From the NCBI RefSeq assembly GCF_013204855.1, contig NZ_JABMKZ010000053.1:1-44084 (forward strand): DNA of 44,084 bases, read 5' to 3'. The notes beneath the pieces were generated by a model. That model was not told where the DNA came from, searched no databases, and worked only from the letters and a program-made list of their open reading frames with translations. Position numbers and translations under genes: made by a program. Below are positions 1-8,787 of this stretch, piece after piece; position 1 is the stretch's first letter, and every line of letters starts with the position of its first letter. The DNA comes from Paenibacillus alba. GTDB taxonomy: Bacteria; Bacillota; Bacilli; Paenibacillales; NBRC-103111.

Positions 1-46
1 GAGCTACCTTGATCCGTTGCTCATCATAAAGGATATTGCTTTTCAT
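1..46 (-). CDS. Start of a putative transposase, cut by the window edge
   Basis: On the minus strand an ATG at 46 opens a frame beginning MKSNILYDEQRIKV that runs off the window. A second in-frame ATG lies at 55. A purine-rich GAGGGGG lies just upstream. The same start, one base different upstream, is found at 44042 on the plus strand. Its position just inside a repeated end suggests the first transposase gene of an insertion sequence. Only about 15 residues are visible, so this rests on position and repetition, not on a motif. Confidence 0.4.
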   Translation of the reverse strand, partial: MKSNILYDEQRIKVA

Positions 47-118
47 ATATCTCATTCCCCCTCACCAATATTGTACCTTATTGCATATTGATGACTCCAA
101 TCTAATTAGGGGGCTTCA
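1..118 (-). mobile_element. End of an insertion sequence (left window edge)
   Basis: Bases 4-122 match the reverse complement of 43966-44084 with one mismatch (position 48). The same terminal sequence therefore occurs at both window edges in opposite orientation, each time followed outward by the start of an open frame. If the element begins with TG, as IS3-family ends do, its outer end is at 118 (TGAAGCCCCC on the minus strand). The shared sequence runs four bases further, so the exact tip is not settled. The rest of the element lies outside the window, so the family is not proven. Confidence 0.6.
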
Positions 119-146
119 GAGAGATAACCAAATTAAGCCCTAAAAA

Positions 147-213
147 GATGCACATTTGCAGGAATTATCATCATTATTGGGATTTCAAGCGAAAAAAGAT
201 GCACAATCGCAGG
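147..213. repeat. Half copy of the four-palindrome element
   Basis: Two 16-bp palindromic cores, GATGC-ACATTT-GCAGG at 147 and GATGC-ACAATC-GCAGG at 198, lie 51 bp apart, each preceded by an A-run. They match the second pair (GATGC...GCAGG, 51 bp apart) of the complete copy at 43616-43793, and the 35-bp spacer is similar, with a shared TTGGG and CAAGCG. The other half is missing because the insertion-sequence end stops 24-28 bp to the left. The rest of 1-284 holds only the insertion-sequence end and the hairpin at 214-239. Confidence 0.75.
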
Positions 214-239
214 TTATAGCCGATTCATCGGCTATAACC
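214..239 (-). terminator. Hairpin at the end of the SLH/glycosidase operon
   Basis: GTTATAGCCGAT and ATCGGCTATAAC form a perfect 12-bp stem with a two-base loop, 45 bases past the stop of the gene ending at 285. The T-run on the minus strand comes only after the adjacent palindrome core, at about 197-192. This makes it an atypical intrinsic terminator or an RNA-stabilising 3' hairpin. Confidence 0.45.
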
Positions 240-284
240 CTTTGCAACGAAAATATAAGCCACTGTCTCGCCGAGCTTAAATAT

Positions 285-1763
285 TCATTGCAACGTATAC
301 GTAGGCAAAGAAGCATTCGCGCCAGGCAGACGAGCCGTTGTGGAGTCATTTTGAATATAACCGAGTTTAATGCTTTGCCCTGCGCTCACACCTAGCGTTT
401 GCAAGGGAATCGCGACCTCAATTACGGTGCTGGTATTCACGAGTTGGGAGGCGGATAAGGTAAGAACCGGTCCAGTCCATGCCCAACTATTCGAGCTACC
501 GCTATAGGTGTAAACACTATTGTTTTCCACCAGGACATCTGTGCCGGAAGTCGTCCAACTTCCTACATTAAAGCCTGTTGCATTATTGTTATCCTTATTG
601 ATATAGAACTGACTTTTCACATTAAGTCCGCTCCCTTGAACGAGGATATACAAATTGGTGCTGTCATTGGTGACTTTCAGCGTTTGCGCTGTTGTCGCTG
701 TGCTTGCCAGTGTAGAGACAGAACTCCAGTCCGCAGTATTACCATCAACGGTAATCGCCGATCCTCCGCCCCCTCCTCCACTGCCGCTTGTCGTAAAGGA
801 GCCGGTTCCTGTCGTGGACCCATTGCCGGTCATAACGATTTGGCCTGTATTCGTCGTTCTTTGATACTGCCCTGAGCTTGGGTTCGTAGGATCTGCCGAA
901 TACGTGCTTCCATACGATGTACTTAAATTATTGTAATAGTACAACGTGCCGTTACTAGCTGAATAGTTAAGATCCGTCCATTGGAATGGGAAGTTGTACA
1001 TAGCGGCTCCCCACCAAGCCATTTTATACTTATCTGACGTATGATCGGAAGAGCCAGCCGCCCCGCTGGCCGCTGTCGATACTACGGCTGTATTAATTCC
1101 TTTGTTCCGCTTGTAAGCAAGCGCTTTGTTGGCTTTGGCATACCAATCCGTAGTAGATTGATACGCATTGCCGGAAACGAGCCAACTCTCGGCTAAGTAC
1201 CAATCTCCCGACTGAGCATGTGTAGTGCTGGCTGCCCCGGTTTCATCCTTATCGCCGCTGGCATCATCGACGTTCCATGAATTCATGAAGACTTTCATGC
1301 CTTTTCCATGGATGTAATCAAGCATCGTATTTTGTCTGGCGCGGGTGACGCCGTAATCAAAACCATAGTCATCGAGGAAGATGCCATATGCCCCCATGGC
1401 GTACCACTCGTCTACGTATTGCTTCATCACGGTCGTTGACAGGTTCTGGGTGCTGACACCTAAGTCCACGTATCCGAACACTTTTTTGCCTGCATTCTTC
1501 AAATTGGTCATGATCGTTGCGGTATTGGCATGATCTCCGTGCGTGGCATGCTCAATCCCATCGGCGAAAACAATCACATCGAATTGATTAAACGTATTCG
1601 TGGCTGTCGTTACATTTCCGCCTGCGCCGTTTACAGCCGAAGGCCAGCCATAATAAATCGCCAAATGAGGCAGAGCCCCGGTCGGCTCCGTGGCGGATGC
1701 CGCTGCGGCAAACATTTGTAAAACAAGAGCACTGCCTACTAAACCAGCCAATACTTTTTTCAT
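285..1763 (-). CDS. Secreted TIM-barrel glycoside hydrolase-like protein (GH114/spherulin-4-like) with C-terminal beta module
   Basis: 492 residues. Residues 1-24 are a clear signal peptide ending AAASA. Residues 30-290 read as a TIM-barrel glycosidase of the GH114 / spherulin-4 (GH135) type: IYYGW near 37, VFGYVDLG near 95 and GIFLDDYG near 127, with D131/D132 as catalytic candidates. Those families cleave galactosamine- or N-acetylgalactosamine-containing polymers. After a glycine-rich linker near 335, residues 338-492 form a beta-rich module starting VDGNTADW, related to the four modules of the neighbouring giant protein. The ATG has AAAGGAG nine bases upstream. It is the last gene of the operon, 41 bp after its neighbour. 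The barrel assignment is by pattern only; substrate is inferred. Confidence 0.65.
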   Translation of the reverse strand: MKKVLAGLVGSALVLQMFAAAASATEPTGALPHLAIYYGWPSAVNGAGGNVTTATNTFNQFDVIVFADGIEHATHGDHANTATIMTNLKNAGKKVFGYVDLGVSTQNLSTTVMKQYVDEWYAMGAYGIFLDDYGFDYGVTRARQNTMLDYIHGKGMKVFMNSWNVDDASGDKDETGAASTTHAQSGDWYLAESWLVSGNAYQSTTDWYAKANKALAYKRNKGINTAVVSTAASGAAGSSDHTSDKYKMAWWGAAMYNFPFQWTDLNYSASNGTLYYYNNLSTSYGSTYSADPTNPSSGQYQRTTNTGQIVMTGNGSTTGTGSFTTSGSGGGGGGSAITVDGNTADWSSVSTLASTATTAQTLKVTNDSTNLYILVQGSGLNVKSQFYINKDNNNATGFNVGSWTTSGTDVLVENNSVYTYSGSSNSWAWTGPVLTLSASQLVNTSTVIEVAIPLQTLGVSAGQSIKLGYIQNDSTTARLPGANASLPTYTLQ

Positions 1764-1804
1764 AGAAAATCGCTCCTTTTCGCGCTATACGCGAGATGAT
1801 TTTA

Positions 1805-4800
1805 CTATTTCCCCAAGTCCTTAAAGCGTGAAAGTATGACACTTGCTTGTGCTCGCGACATGTGTTCAGCAGGCGCAAGCATGTGGTCATCAAGACCTTG
1901 AAGCAATCCTTGCTCTACACTGGCACGCAGCGCATCCTGCGCCCAAACGGCTCCTTCTTCTTTGTCCGCGAATGCCTCGTACGAAGCATTTCCTGCGGCA
2001 GCTGGCACGGTCAGGTTAGCCCCCTTCGCACGCTGCAGCAGCACGGCTGCCTGCTGTCTCGAAATGAGCTGATCCGGCCCGAACCATCCTTCGCCTAGAC
2101 CCGTTACGAGCCCGTTTTGTACCGCAATTTGTATGGCCTCTGCGTACCATGCTTGAGGCTCTACATCCATAAACCGGGCGTCCGTCGAGGCTTTCTTAGC
2201 TGTCAATCCTAGTTGTCTTACGAGCATAGCCGTAAACTCAGCTCTATTCACACTGCGATCCGGCGCAAAATCGGTATCACTCTCCCCTTCGATGATGTGC
2301 CTCGCCGCCATCCGCTGAATATCGGCAAACGCCCAGTGCTCGCTAGGGACATCACGAAACGACTTGTGAAGCGCAAGCACGGCATAGGAGCTGAAATGCC
2401 AGACCTTCGCAATAAGTTGGCCCTTGTCCTCGCTGCTGTCAACGAACACAGGAGTACCGTTGTCCGCCAAATAATAAACACCAGCCAATGCATGATCCGA
2501 ACCGGCGCTCAGCGGTAGCGTCAGAATTAAAGGCGCTGTAAACTGTTTCAATACTTCACTCTGACCGTCTCCCCCTTTCAGTGACAGCTCCAGACGGATT
2601 GCGCTTCCGGCTGAGCTCCACAAATTTGAACCTGCTGCTGAAGGCAATCCGGCAAGCATATTCTGCAAGGCCATGTCCTTCACTTCTTTCCAAGCAAGAG
2701 ACAATTGCGCTCCCTGATAGCCCTTCAGCTTCTGAAGGCTCTTTACTTCTTCCATCACCTCCTTAGGAATTTGCAGTGAAAATGCTGGGCCTGTTATATC
2801 TAACTGTGCGTCTTTGTCAGGCAAAGCCGCCAGAGGCACCCTGAGTTCAGATTTGCTGCCATCTAGCGCAATAGCCACATGACCGTTGACCAAATCTGCT
2901 TGTGCAACAAGCTGAATGGTTCCTTCTAAGCTTCCGCCATAACCAGAATCTGATGAGCTGGAAGGCGCTGAAGCTGAGGGATCCTCCCCTTGTACAGCTA
3001 TTGTGTCCAAAGCATACCAGCCATCGCTCCGTTTGCCTTCAATCGCCAGCTGTATGTCTGGTTGATTCATTTGCGGATCCAAGATGCCAATCAGCACGGA
3101 ATAAGTACCCGTCATCAGGCTGCTTGGCAATGTAAGAGGAAGTTCCGCTGGATGACCGCCTGGCAGCCAACTGCGAATATCCGTCTCTGATGCTTTGGTT
3201 ATCGATGAAGCGACAATCTGCCCCGATGCATCAGCAAGCGCAGCCGCAACAGGCCAATCCATATAAAAGGGAGCCACACCTTTGTTGTTCCAATAAGTTG
3301 CTAGAGTAACGCTATCTCCTGCTTGGGCAGAGGCTTGATGAGAGGCTGATTCAAGCACGAAGCGATAGCCCATCGTTTTGAGCATCGTATCCATATTTTC
3401 CTGAACCGCTTGTGTCACACCGTCTTTCCCGACTTGATAGTCGGCCGGCGAAGAAGGCCCCAGCCACGAAGTATGCGATGCATACGTCTCATAAAGCGAT
3501 TCCATCATGACTTCATCTTTGAGCGACTGTAGTGGATTGCCGCTAGTAAATTCCCCTCCAGAATAGTTCACCTTCCAGAAATCTGGCATTTTGGAAGCAG
3601 CCTGAACGTCCGGCGCATTTTCTCCCGGCTCCAGATACAAGTTAATTTCATTCCAGCCATTGATCGTCCAATCCAAAAAGGACTTCGTGGAGCCTTTATC
3701 GCCAAACACATCGTTAAACAACCCAAAGTGATGCTCGGCTGCAATTGGAAAAGGCTTCCTCATGCCAATCAATTTATGATGAAAATTGTTTATATAATGG
3801 GAAACATATTGATTGGAAATTGTCAGCTGCGGGAACTTCCCGGAAACGTCCTCTGGCCAGTTATGAAATTCGCCCCAGTGCCCCAGCGATCCAATTTGAA
3901 TAAACGCAACACGCGGATCGTTATCATAGTGTTCAGCGTAGGCTTGAATCATTCGTTCATGCTCGCTTACAAGCACAGGACTGCTGTAGTTGGGCGCGAA
4001 ACCGGAGCCGATGGATTCCGTGTTGTACCACTTCCCTGCACCAGCGCTGCCTTCCGCTTGCACCAGCTCATCATATAGCCAATCCGGAATATCTTTGTGC
4101 GTTGGATCCTCTGTTGGCGTATCCATAACAAGACGCAGATTCAGCTTCTTGCCCAAACTGCTCCAATAAGCAAATTGATATTTGGCTTCAATGCCTGCCC
4201 AGTCGAACTGTCCTTTGACCGGTTCAAGCTCCCGCCAAGAAATCCCGACATACATCAAGCTGTTGGGCTGGACATACGGTTCACCAAGAGGCTTCTTATC
4301 ATCATCCCTCGCCCACGCAACCCAGCCCATGTAAGGGTTATTCAGCACATCGAACGATTCCTTCGGAACGAAAGCATCAGAAACTGCCGGCTGATGATAA
4401 ACGGCTGATGTTGCCAGAAGCGTTTGCCCAGGCTCTGGAAGTGCAATAGCCTGCTTGGAGACACAACCAACTTTCATCGCTCCGGGATTTATTCGGCCAA
4501 TTTGCTCCAAATAAAGGTAAACCTGAACCGCATCTGGCGTCGGCTTATAGAATACGGAGCCAACACGGCTCCACCCCGCTTGAGCGCCCTCATACCGATA
4601 TAACGAATTGCGGTCGATGCGGTAGTCAATTCCAGCTCCAGCCCATCTTGGGTCTGCATAACCTGTTCCTCCATCATTGTCGCTATCCAAGAAAAACTCA
4701 TTTTGCGTATCTAAATTCGCCCCTTGAACGAGAAAATACAATTTCCTGTCGTCTTGTACCGCATGCAGCGACAAATTCGTATTGCCAGCTGCAGCTTGAT

Positions 4801-6379
4801 TATCAATCTGAGCCCAATCATCGATTTGACCGTCGACCATTATCACGGACCCAGAGAGCGAAGTGGCTGCCGGATAGTTGGCCGCTGTTTGTGCTTGCGG
4901 GGCATAGCTATCTCCGACCCCCAAAGCCACTCTTACCGTACTTGAAACATCGTTCCAGCTGCTCATATCAATTGCAGCTTCCATGATGCTGTGACCCGCA
5001 GCTGCATAGGTTGAGCTGATAACGGTCTCAGCAGCACCTGCCGCAGCCCATACCCAGCCTGGACCGGTACTTTTGTAAACGTTTCCGTTTTGGATTAAAT
5101 AATCGGCTCCCGTATGGACATACTGCCAACCTTGATGTCCAGTAGCAGGATCATTATCGCTGTTGATGAACAAATTTATCTCACCTGATAGATTCGTTCC
5201 ATGAGCAAGGACGTACAGCTTGGTGCCTTTGACAACTGCATACAAGTCTTGCAAATCACTGCTCTGACTAATCCCGACAGGATCCAGCCCCGCCCAGTCA
5301 GCATCATTCCCGTCTAACGTAATATCAGGCAAGGAAGGCACCACAAGACCAGGATTGCTGCCAGGCGCAGGTGCATAATAATCGCCTCCGTTGAAAGCAA
5401 CATAAATCGGTTTTGGCTTTGCTAATCCAAGCGCACTTAACGGTACAGACATTTCAATAACTTGATTATCGCCAGATCCGCTGGCCGCATATTGAATTTG
5501 GGGAACGGATACAGCCGTCCATGACCAGCCGATCCCTGTATTTCGGTACAAAGCACCGTTCTCGAACAAATAGTCAGCCCCCGCTTTGGGCCAAGCCCAC
5601 GAGGCAAATCCGGTGTCATTGCTTTTATCCGTGTCGATAAACACATCATTGCTTCCACTAAGCCTGCCGGTCACCAAGATAGATAACGTCGTATTGTTCT
5701 GCGAGGCATACAGCTTCGTGCTGCCATCTGCAGATTGCCCAAGCGGAGTAACTCCAGCCCAATCAGCTGCTGTGCCATCTACAGTCACCTCGATTCCCGG
5801 CGCAAATAAAGAAGCTTCTGCTTCGACATCCAGCATCGTTTTTCCCGCTTCCGGCATAAAGCTGTTGCCGTTTTTGGTATATCCTACTTTCAGCTTCGCT
5901 GAGGCGCTGAGCCCGAGCTTGGATAAATCGATAGCTGCCTCGAAGGCTGATGCTGTTTTGCTGATCACTGCTGAACCTCTCGGCTCCCACTGTTGATTAA
6001 CAAATTGGTAGAGCTGGTCATCCGCAATTTTATAATCAATACCTGAGCTGTGGGACCATGAAGCTTCTGGAGCCCCTGATTCGTCGTTATTATCACTGTC
6101 AATATAGAACGTGCTGCTGCCAACATTCATTCCGGTACCTGTCGCAAGGAGGTACAGTTTACCGTTTTTTTGCACAGCTTTAAGCAGATTCAAACTTTGC
6201 TCATAGGAAATTGTGTCATGCTGGATCGCTGCCCATTCTCCCGGTGCACCCGTGAATTTCACGGAGGTTTGCCCGCTGTCCTGCGCCGAAATAGAAGCAG
6301 GCAATACGCACATACTCAGGATGATAGATGCTATCGATAATTGAACAGATAGCTTTCGCCACTGACTTAAACTCTTCAT
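1805..6379 (-). CDS. Giant SLH-anchored surface glycosidase-like protein with four repeated beta modules
   Basis: 1524 residues with a signal peptide (cleavage after SISA, near 32). Residues about 38-665 contain four related modules of about 155 residues, three of them starting VDG/LDG...DWAG and each carrying a (I/N)(D/N)SDND-like segment; they resemble DOMON/CBM9-like sugar-binding folds. Residues about 670-1150 resemble the DUF4874/DUF4832 glycosidase-like region (NNPYMGW, WRELEP, HWGEFHNWP, AEHHFG). Residues from about 1340 form three SLH domains (FRDVPSEHWA, then NRAE, SRQQ and SRAQ motifs), which bind pyruvylated secondary cell-wall polymer. The protein should therefore sit on the outer cell surface and present polysaccharide to the importer encoded upstream. 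A hairpin separates it from the binding-protein gene. Catalysis is inferred, not shown. Confidence 0.75.
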   Translation of the reverse strand: MKSLSQWRKLSVQLSIASIILSMCVLPASISAQDSGQTSVKFTGAPGEWAAIQHDTISYEQSLNLLKAVQKNGKLYLLATGTGMNVGSSTFYIDSDNNDESGAPEASWSHSSGIDYKIADDQLYQFVNQQWEPRGSAVISKTASAFEAAIDLSKLGLSASAKLKVGYTKNGNSFMPEAGKTMLDVEAEASLFAPGIEVTVDGTAADWAGVTPLGQSADGSTKLYASQNNTTLSILVTGRLSGSNDVFIDTDKSNDTGFASWAWPKAGADYLFENGALYRNTGIGWSWTAVSVPQIQYAASGSGDNQVIEMSVPLSALGLAKPKPIYVAFNGGDYYAPAPGSNPGLVVPSLPDITLDGNDADWAGLDPVGISQSSDLQDLYAVVKGTKLYVLAHGTNLSGEINLFINSDNDPATGHQGWQYVHTGADYLIQNGNVYKSTGPGWVWAAAGAAETVISSTYAAAGHSIMEAAIDMSSWNDVSSTVRVALGVGDSYAPQAQTAANYPAATSLSGSVIMVDGQIDDWAQIDNQAAAGNTNLSLHAVQDDRKLYFLVQGANLDTQNEFFLDSDNDGGTGYADPRWAGAGIDYRIDRNSLYRYEGAQAGWSRVGSVFYKPTPDAVQVYLYLEQIGRINPGAMKVGCVSKQAIALPEPGQTLLATSAVYHQPAVSDAFVPKESFDVLNNPYMGWVAWARDDDKKPLGEPYVQPNSLMYVGISWRELEPVKGQFDWAGIEAKYQFAYWSSLGKKLNLRLVMDTPTEDPTHKDIPDWLYDELVQAEGSAGAGKWYNTESIGSGFAPNYSSPVLVSEHERMIQAYAEHYDNDPRVAFIQIGSLGHWGEFHNWPEDVSGKFPQLTISNQYVSHYINNFHHKLIGMRKPFPIAAEHHFGLFNDVFGDKGSTKSFLDWTINGWNEINLYLEPGENAPDVQAASKMPDFWKVNYSGGEFTSGNPLQSLKDEVMMESLYETYASHTSWLGPSSPADYQVGKDGVTQAVQENMDTMLKTMGYRFVLESASHQASAQAGDSVTLATYWNNKGVAPFYMDWPVAAALADASGQIVASSITKASETDIRSWLPGGHPAELPLTLPSSLMTGTYSVLIGILDPQMNQPDIQLAIEGKRSDGWYALDTIAVQGEDPSASAPSSSSDSGYGGSLEGTIQLVAQADLVNGHVAIALDGSKSELRVPLAALPDKDAQLDITGPAFSLQIPKEVMEEVKSLQKLKGYQGAQLSLAWKEVKDMALQNMLAGLPSAAGSNLWSSAGSAIRLELSLKGGDGQSEVLKQFTAPLILTLPLSAGSDHALAGVYYLADNGTPVFVDSSEDKGQLIAKVWHFSSYAVLALHKSFRDVPSEHWAFADIQRMAARHIIEGESDTDFAPDRSVNRAEFTAMLVRQLGLTAKKASTDARFMDVEPQAWYAEAIQIAVQNGLVTGLGEGWFGPDQLISRQQAAVLLQRAKGANLTVPAAAGNASYEAFADKEEGAVWAQDALRASVEQGLLQGLDDHMLAPAEHMSRAQASVILSRFKDLGK

Positions 6380-6416
6380 TTCTTTTCAAAACTCCTTTCA
6401 AATATACGAATTAGGC

Positions 6417-6470
6417 CATAAAAAAGGAGACCCATTGCGTTGACGGTTATCATGTCAATTCATGGATCTC
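6417..6470 (-). terminator. Intercistronic terminator/attenuator before the SLH gene
   Basis: On the minus strand GAGATCCAT pairs with ATGGGTCTC (one G-T pair), and an inner TTGAC pairs with GTCAA. The stem is followed by CCTTTTTT. It lies between the binding-protein stop (6518) and the SLH gene start (6379). Partial termination here would keep the importer more highly expressed than the two surface enzymes. Confidence 0.7.
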
Positions 6471-6517
6471 ACTCTGAGCTTGCATATCTAGATGCCAGAT
6501 GGATGCTTATCTTGCTT

Positions 6518-7897
6518 TTATTTACCGTAAAGTGTTTTGATTTCTTTCAAAGTTGCATCCAAATCGCCCTTGCCGGAAAGTGGCAGCGCCAGCTTTTGCG
6601 GGATAATATCCCACAGCAATTTGTCCTTCCCGTCGAAGAAAGGAACAGGAATCGCATACTTTTGGGAATCAATAAACGTTTGCTTGTTATACCCCTCGTC
6701 AATGCCAAGGTACGTTTGTGCTGCCTGTTTATTTGCAGGAATGGACTGTCCTTGCTTCGCAAGCGCGATTTGGCCGTCTGGACCCGCAAGCCAGCTGAGC
6801 AGCGCCCATGCCGCTTTTTCATTTTTTGTATAAGGACTTAATGCATTCCCTGCGACCTGTACAACTGTTTTCGTGTCTTTGAATTTTGGAGGAAGGAAGG
6901 TATCAAACTGAATGTTTGCCTTTTTGAATTCAGCGGCTGACCAAGAACCTGCAAAGCTCATCGCCACTTTGCCTGTCGTTAACGTTAAGAAGGGATCTTT
7001 GGATAAGGACTGGCTTTGGCTGGATGAAGGCGTTACATGATATTTGGTAACAAGATCGCGGTAGAATTCAAGCACTTGCTTCGACTCCGGTGATTCCAGC
7101 GCCAAAGTTTGGTCGTCATTGACGATTTTCCCACCGTTGGAAATGACTTGAGGCTCCAGAACGGAATCCGCTGAACCTGCGGCATCGACGGTCATTCCCC
7201 ACTGCACGATGTTCTTATCATCAAACCCGGCTTCGGAAGCATTTTTACCATTTTTATCCAAAGTCATTTTCTTGGCGATATCGAGAACTTGCTCCCACGT
7301 CATTTCACCTTTAGGCTGAGGTGCGCCTGCCGGATTCTTCTTGGCATCTGTGAACAGAGCTTTATTATAATAGGTGACAATGGTATTTGCATCTCTCGGA
7401 AGCGAGTACTGCTTGCCGCCTACTTGGTGTGTAGCCAATACGCCTGGCTCAAAGTCGCCTACATTGAAATTATTCGTTTTGATGATATCAGTCAGATCTT
7501 TCATAGCTCCAAGCTTGGCGTATTTATCTACGTAGGCGAAACTGATTTTATACACATCAGGCAAATCTTTGGAAGCAGATTGAGCCGTCAAAGATGTCCA
7601 ATACGTCCCCCAGTCTTTACTGACGACTTCCACTTCGATTTTCGGATATTTCTTGTTGAATTCCTTAAGCAGTGTTTTGGTTTGCTCGGTTTCAACGTTC
7701 GTTCCCCATTGGGAGTAGACAATTTTGCCGGAAATTTCCTCTGCAGCCTTCGCTGTCTCTTTAGGAGCACCTGTTGTACTTGCTGTCGTTGTTGGAGCAG
7801 GCGTCACTGTTGTTTCACTTTTGCCGCAAGCAGTCAACACTAAGGAACCTAACACCGCAATAGATGTCACACCGGTAAGCAATTTAATCGCTTTCAT
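6518..7897 (-). CDS. ABC sugar transporter substrate-binding lipoprotein
   Basis: 459 residues. The lipobox VLTAC (Cys near 24) follows a hydrophobic signal, then a Thr/Ala-rich linker and the family-1 extracellular solute-binding fold. Recognisable parts are GKIVYSQWGTNVE near 55, the KYPKIEVEVVSKDW stretch and the SFAGSWSAAEF region. Start: GAGGAGGG sits close upstream of the ATG. It follows the two permease genes and precedes the SLH protein, so it captures oligosaccharides released at the surface. The ligand cannot be read from the sequence. Confidence 0.9.
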   Translation of the reverse strand: MKAIKLLTGVTSIAVLGSLVLTACGKSETTVTPAPTTTASTTGAPKETAKAAEEISGKIVYSQWGTNVETEQTKTLLKEFNKKYPKIEVEVVSKDWGTYWTSLTAQSASKDLPDVYKISFAYVDKYAKLGAMKDLTDIIKTNNFNVGDFEPGVLATHQVGGKQYSLPRDANTIVTYYNKALFTDAKKNPAGAPQPKGEMTWEQVLDIAKKMTLDKNGKNASEAGFDDKNIVQWGMTVDAAGSADSVLEPQVISNGGKIVNDDQTLALESPESKQVLEFYRDLVTKYHVTPSSSQSQSLSKDPFLTLTTGKVAMSFAGSWSAAEFKKANIQFDTFLPPKFKDTKTVVQVAGNALSPYTKNEKAAWALLSWLAGPDGQIALAKQGQSIPANKQAAQTYLGIDEGYNKQTFIDSQKYAIPVPFFDGKDKLLWDIIPQKLALPLSGKGDLDATLKEIKTLYGK

Positions 7898-7954
7898 TTG
7901 AACCCTCCTCAGATTTATCTGTTCACTTCACAAACCGTACAACTAGGCTGGCTT

Positions 7955-8785
7955 TTACTTAATACCCGACATGACCACCCCCTCAATAAAGTAACGTTGC
8001 GCGAAGAAGTAAATGCATCCGATCGGCAGCAAAGCGATAAAAGACCCAGCAGCCAAAACAGGGAAATCATGCGAGGTTTGCCCCATAATCATCTGCAATC
8101 CGACACTGAGCGTCTGCAATTTCTCGGATTGAATATAAATCAGCGGGGAAAAGAAATCCGTCCAGGAGAAGACGAAAGCAAAAATAAATCCAGTGATCAT
8201 GGTTGGTCGGGAAAGCGGAACAATGACTCGGCTATAAATCGTCCAGTAGCCGCCGCCATCCATTTGAGTGGCTTCATCCAGCTCACGCGGAATGGTCATA
8301 AAAAACTGCCGGAACATGAAGATAAAATAAGGGCTTGCCAAAACTTGCGGTACGATAAGCGGAAACCATGTGTTATACCAGCCAATTTTCTTGTACATGA
8401 TGTAAAGGGGGATAAGTGTAATTTGCGAAGGTATCATGAGCGTTGCAAGCACGATAGCAAAGAGTACGCCACGTGACCGCCCCTTCGTTCGAGCGAAGCC
8501 GAATGCAACCAAGGATGCGAAGAGGAGCGTCCCTGCACCAACGGAGCCGGAGATGGCGAAGGAGTTGGCAATCCAGCGTCCCATCAAGGGCATTGATTCA
8601 AATAATCGAGGGAAAGCATCCAATGTGATCGGATTAGGAATAAAGGTCGGCGGAAACTGAAACGTCTGTTCCTGCGTCTTCAGCATCGTCGATATGAGCC
8701 ATAGAAGAGGTCCTGAGAATATCCCGAGTCCGAGAATCAGAAAGAAGTATTGGCTAAGCTGTTTGGAAAGATTCGTCAGTCGCAT
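7955..8785 (-). CDS. ABC sugar transporter permease, MalG type
   Basis: 276 residues with about six membrane segments. The cytoplasmic EAA loop, which contacts the ATPase, reads ELDEATQMDGGGYWTIYSRV near 185. The start lies two bases after the stop of the upstream permease, with AAAGGAAAC as ribosome binding site, so translation is probably coupled. Together with the MalF-type partner and the lipoprotein it forms the importer. No ATPase gene is nearby, so a shared MsiK-like ATPase encoded elsewhere is expected. Confidence 0.9.
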   Translation of the reverse strand: MRLTNLSKQLSQYFFLILGLGIFSGPLLWLISTMLKTQEQTFQFPPTFIPNPITLDAFPRLFESMPLMGRWIANSFAISGSVGAGTLLFASLVAFGFARTKGRSRGVLFAIVLATLMIPSQITLIPLYIMYKKIGWYNTWFPLIVPQVLASPYFIFMFRQFFMTIPRELDEATQMDGGGYWTIYSRVIVPLSRPTMITGFIFAFVFSWTDFFSPLIYIQSEKLQTLSVGLQMIMGQTSHDFPVLAAGSFIALLPIGCIYFFAQRYFIEGVVMSGIK

Positions 8786-8787
8786 CG

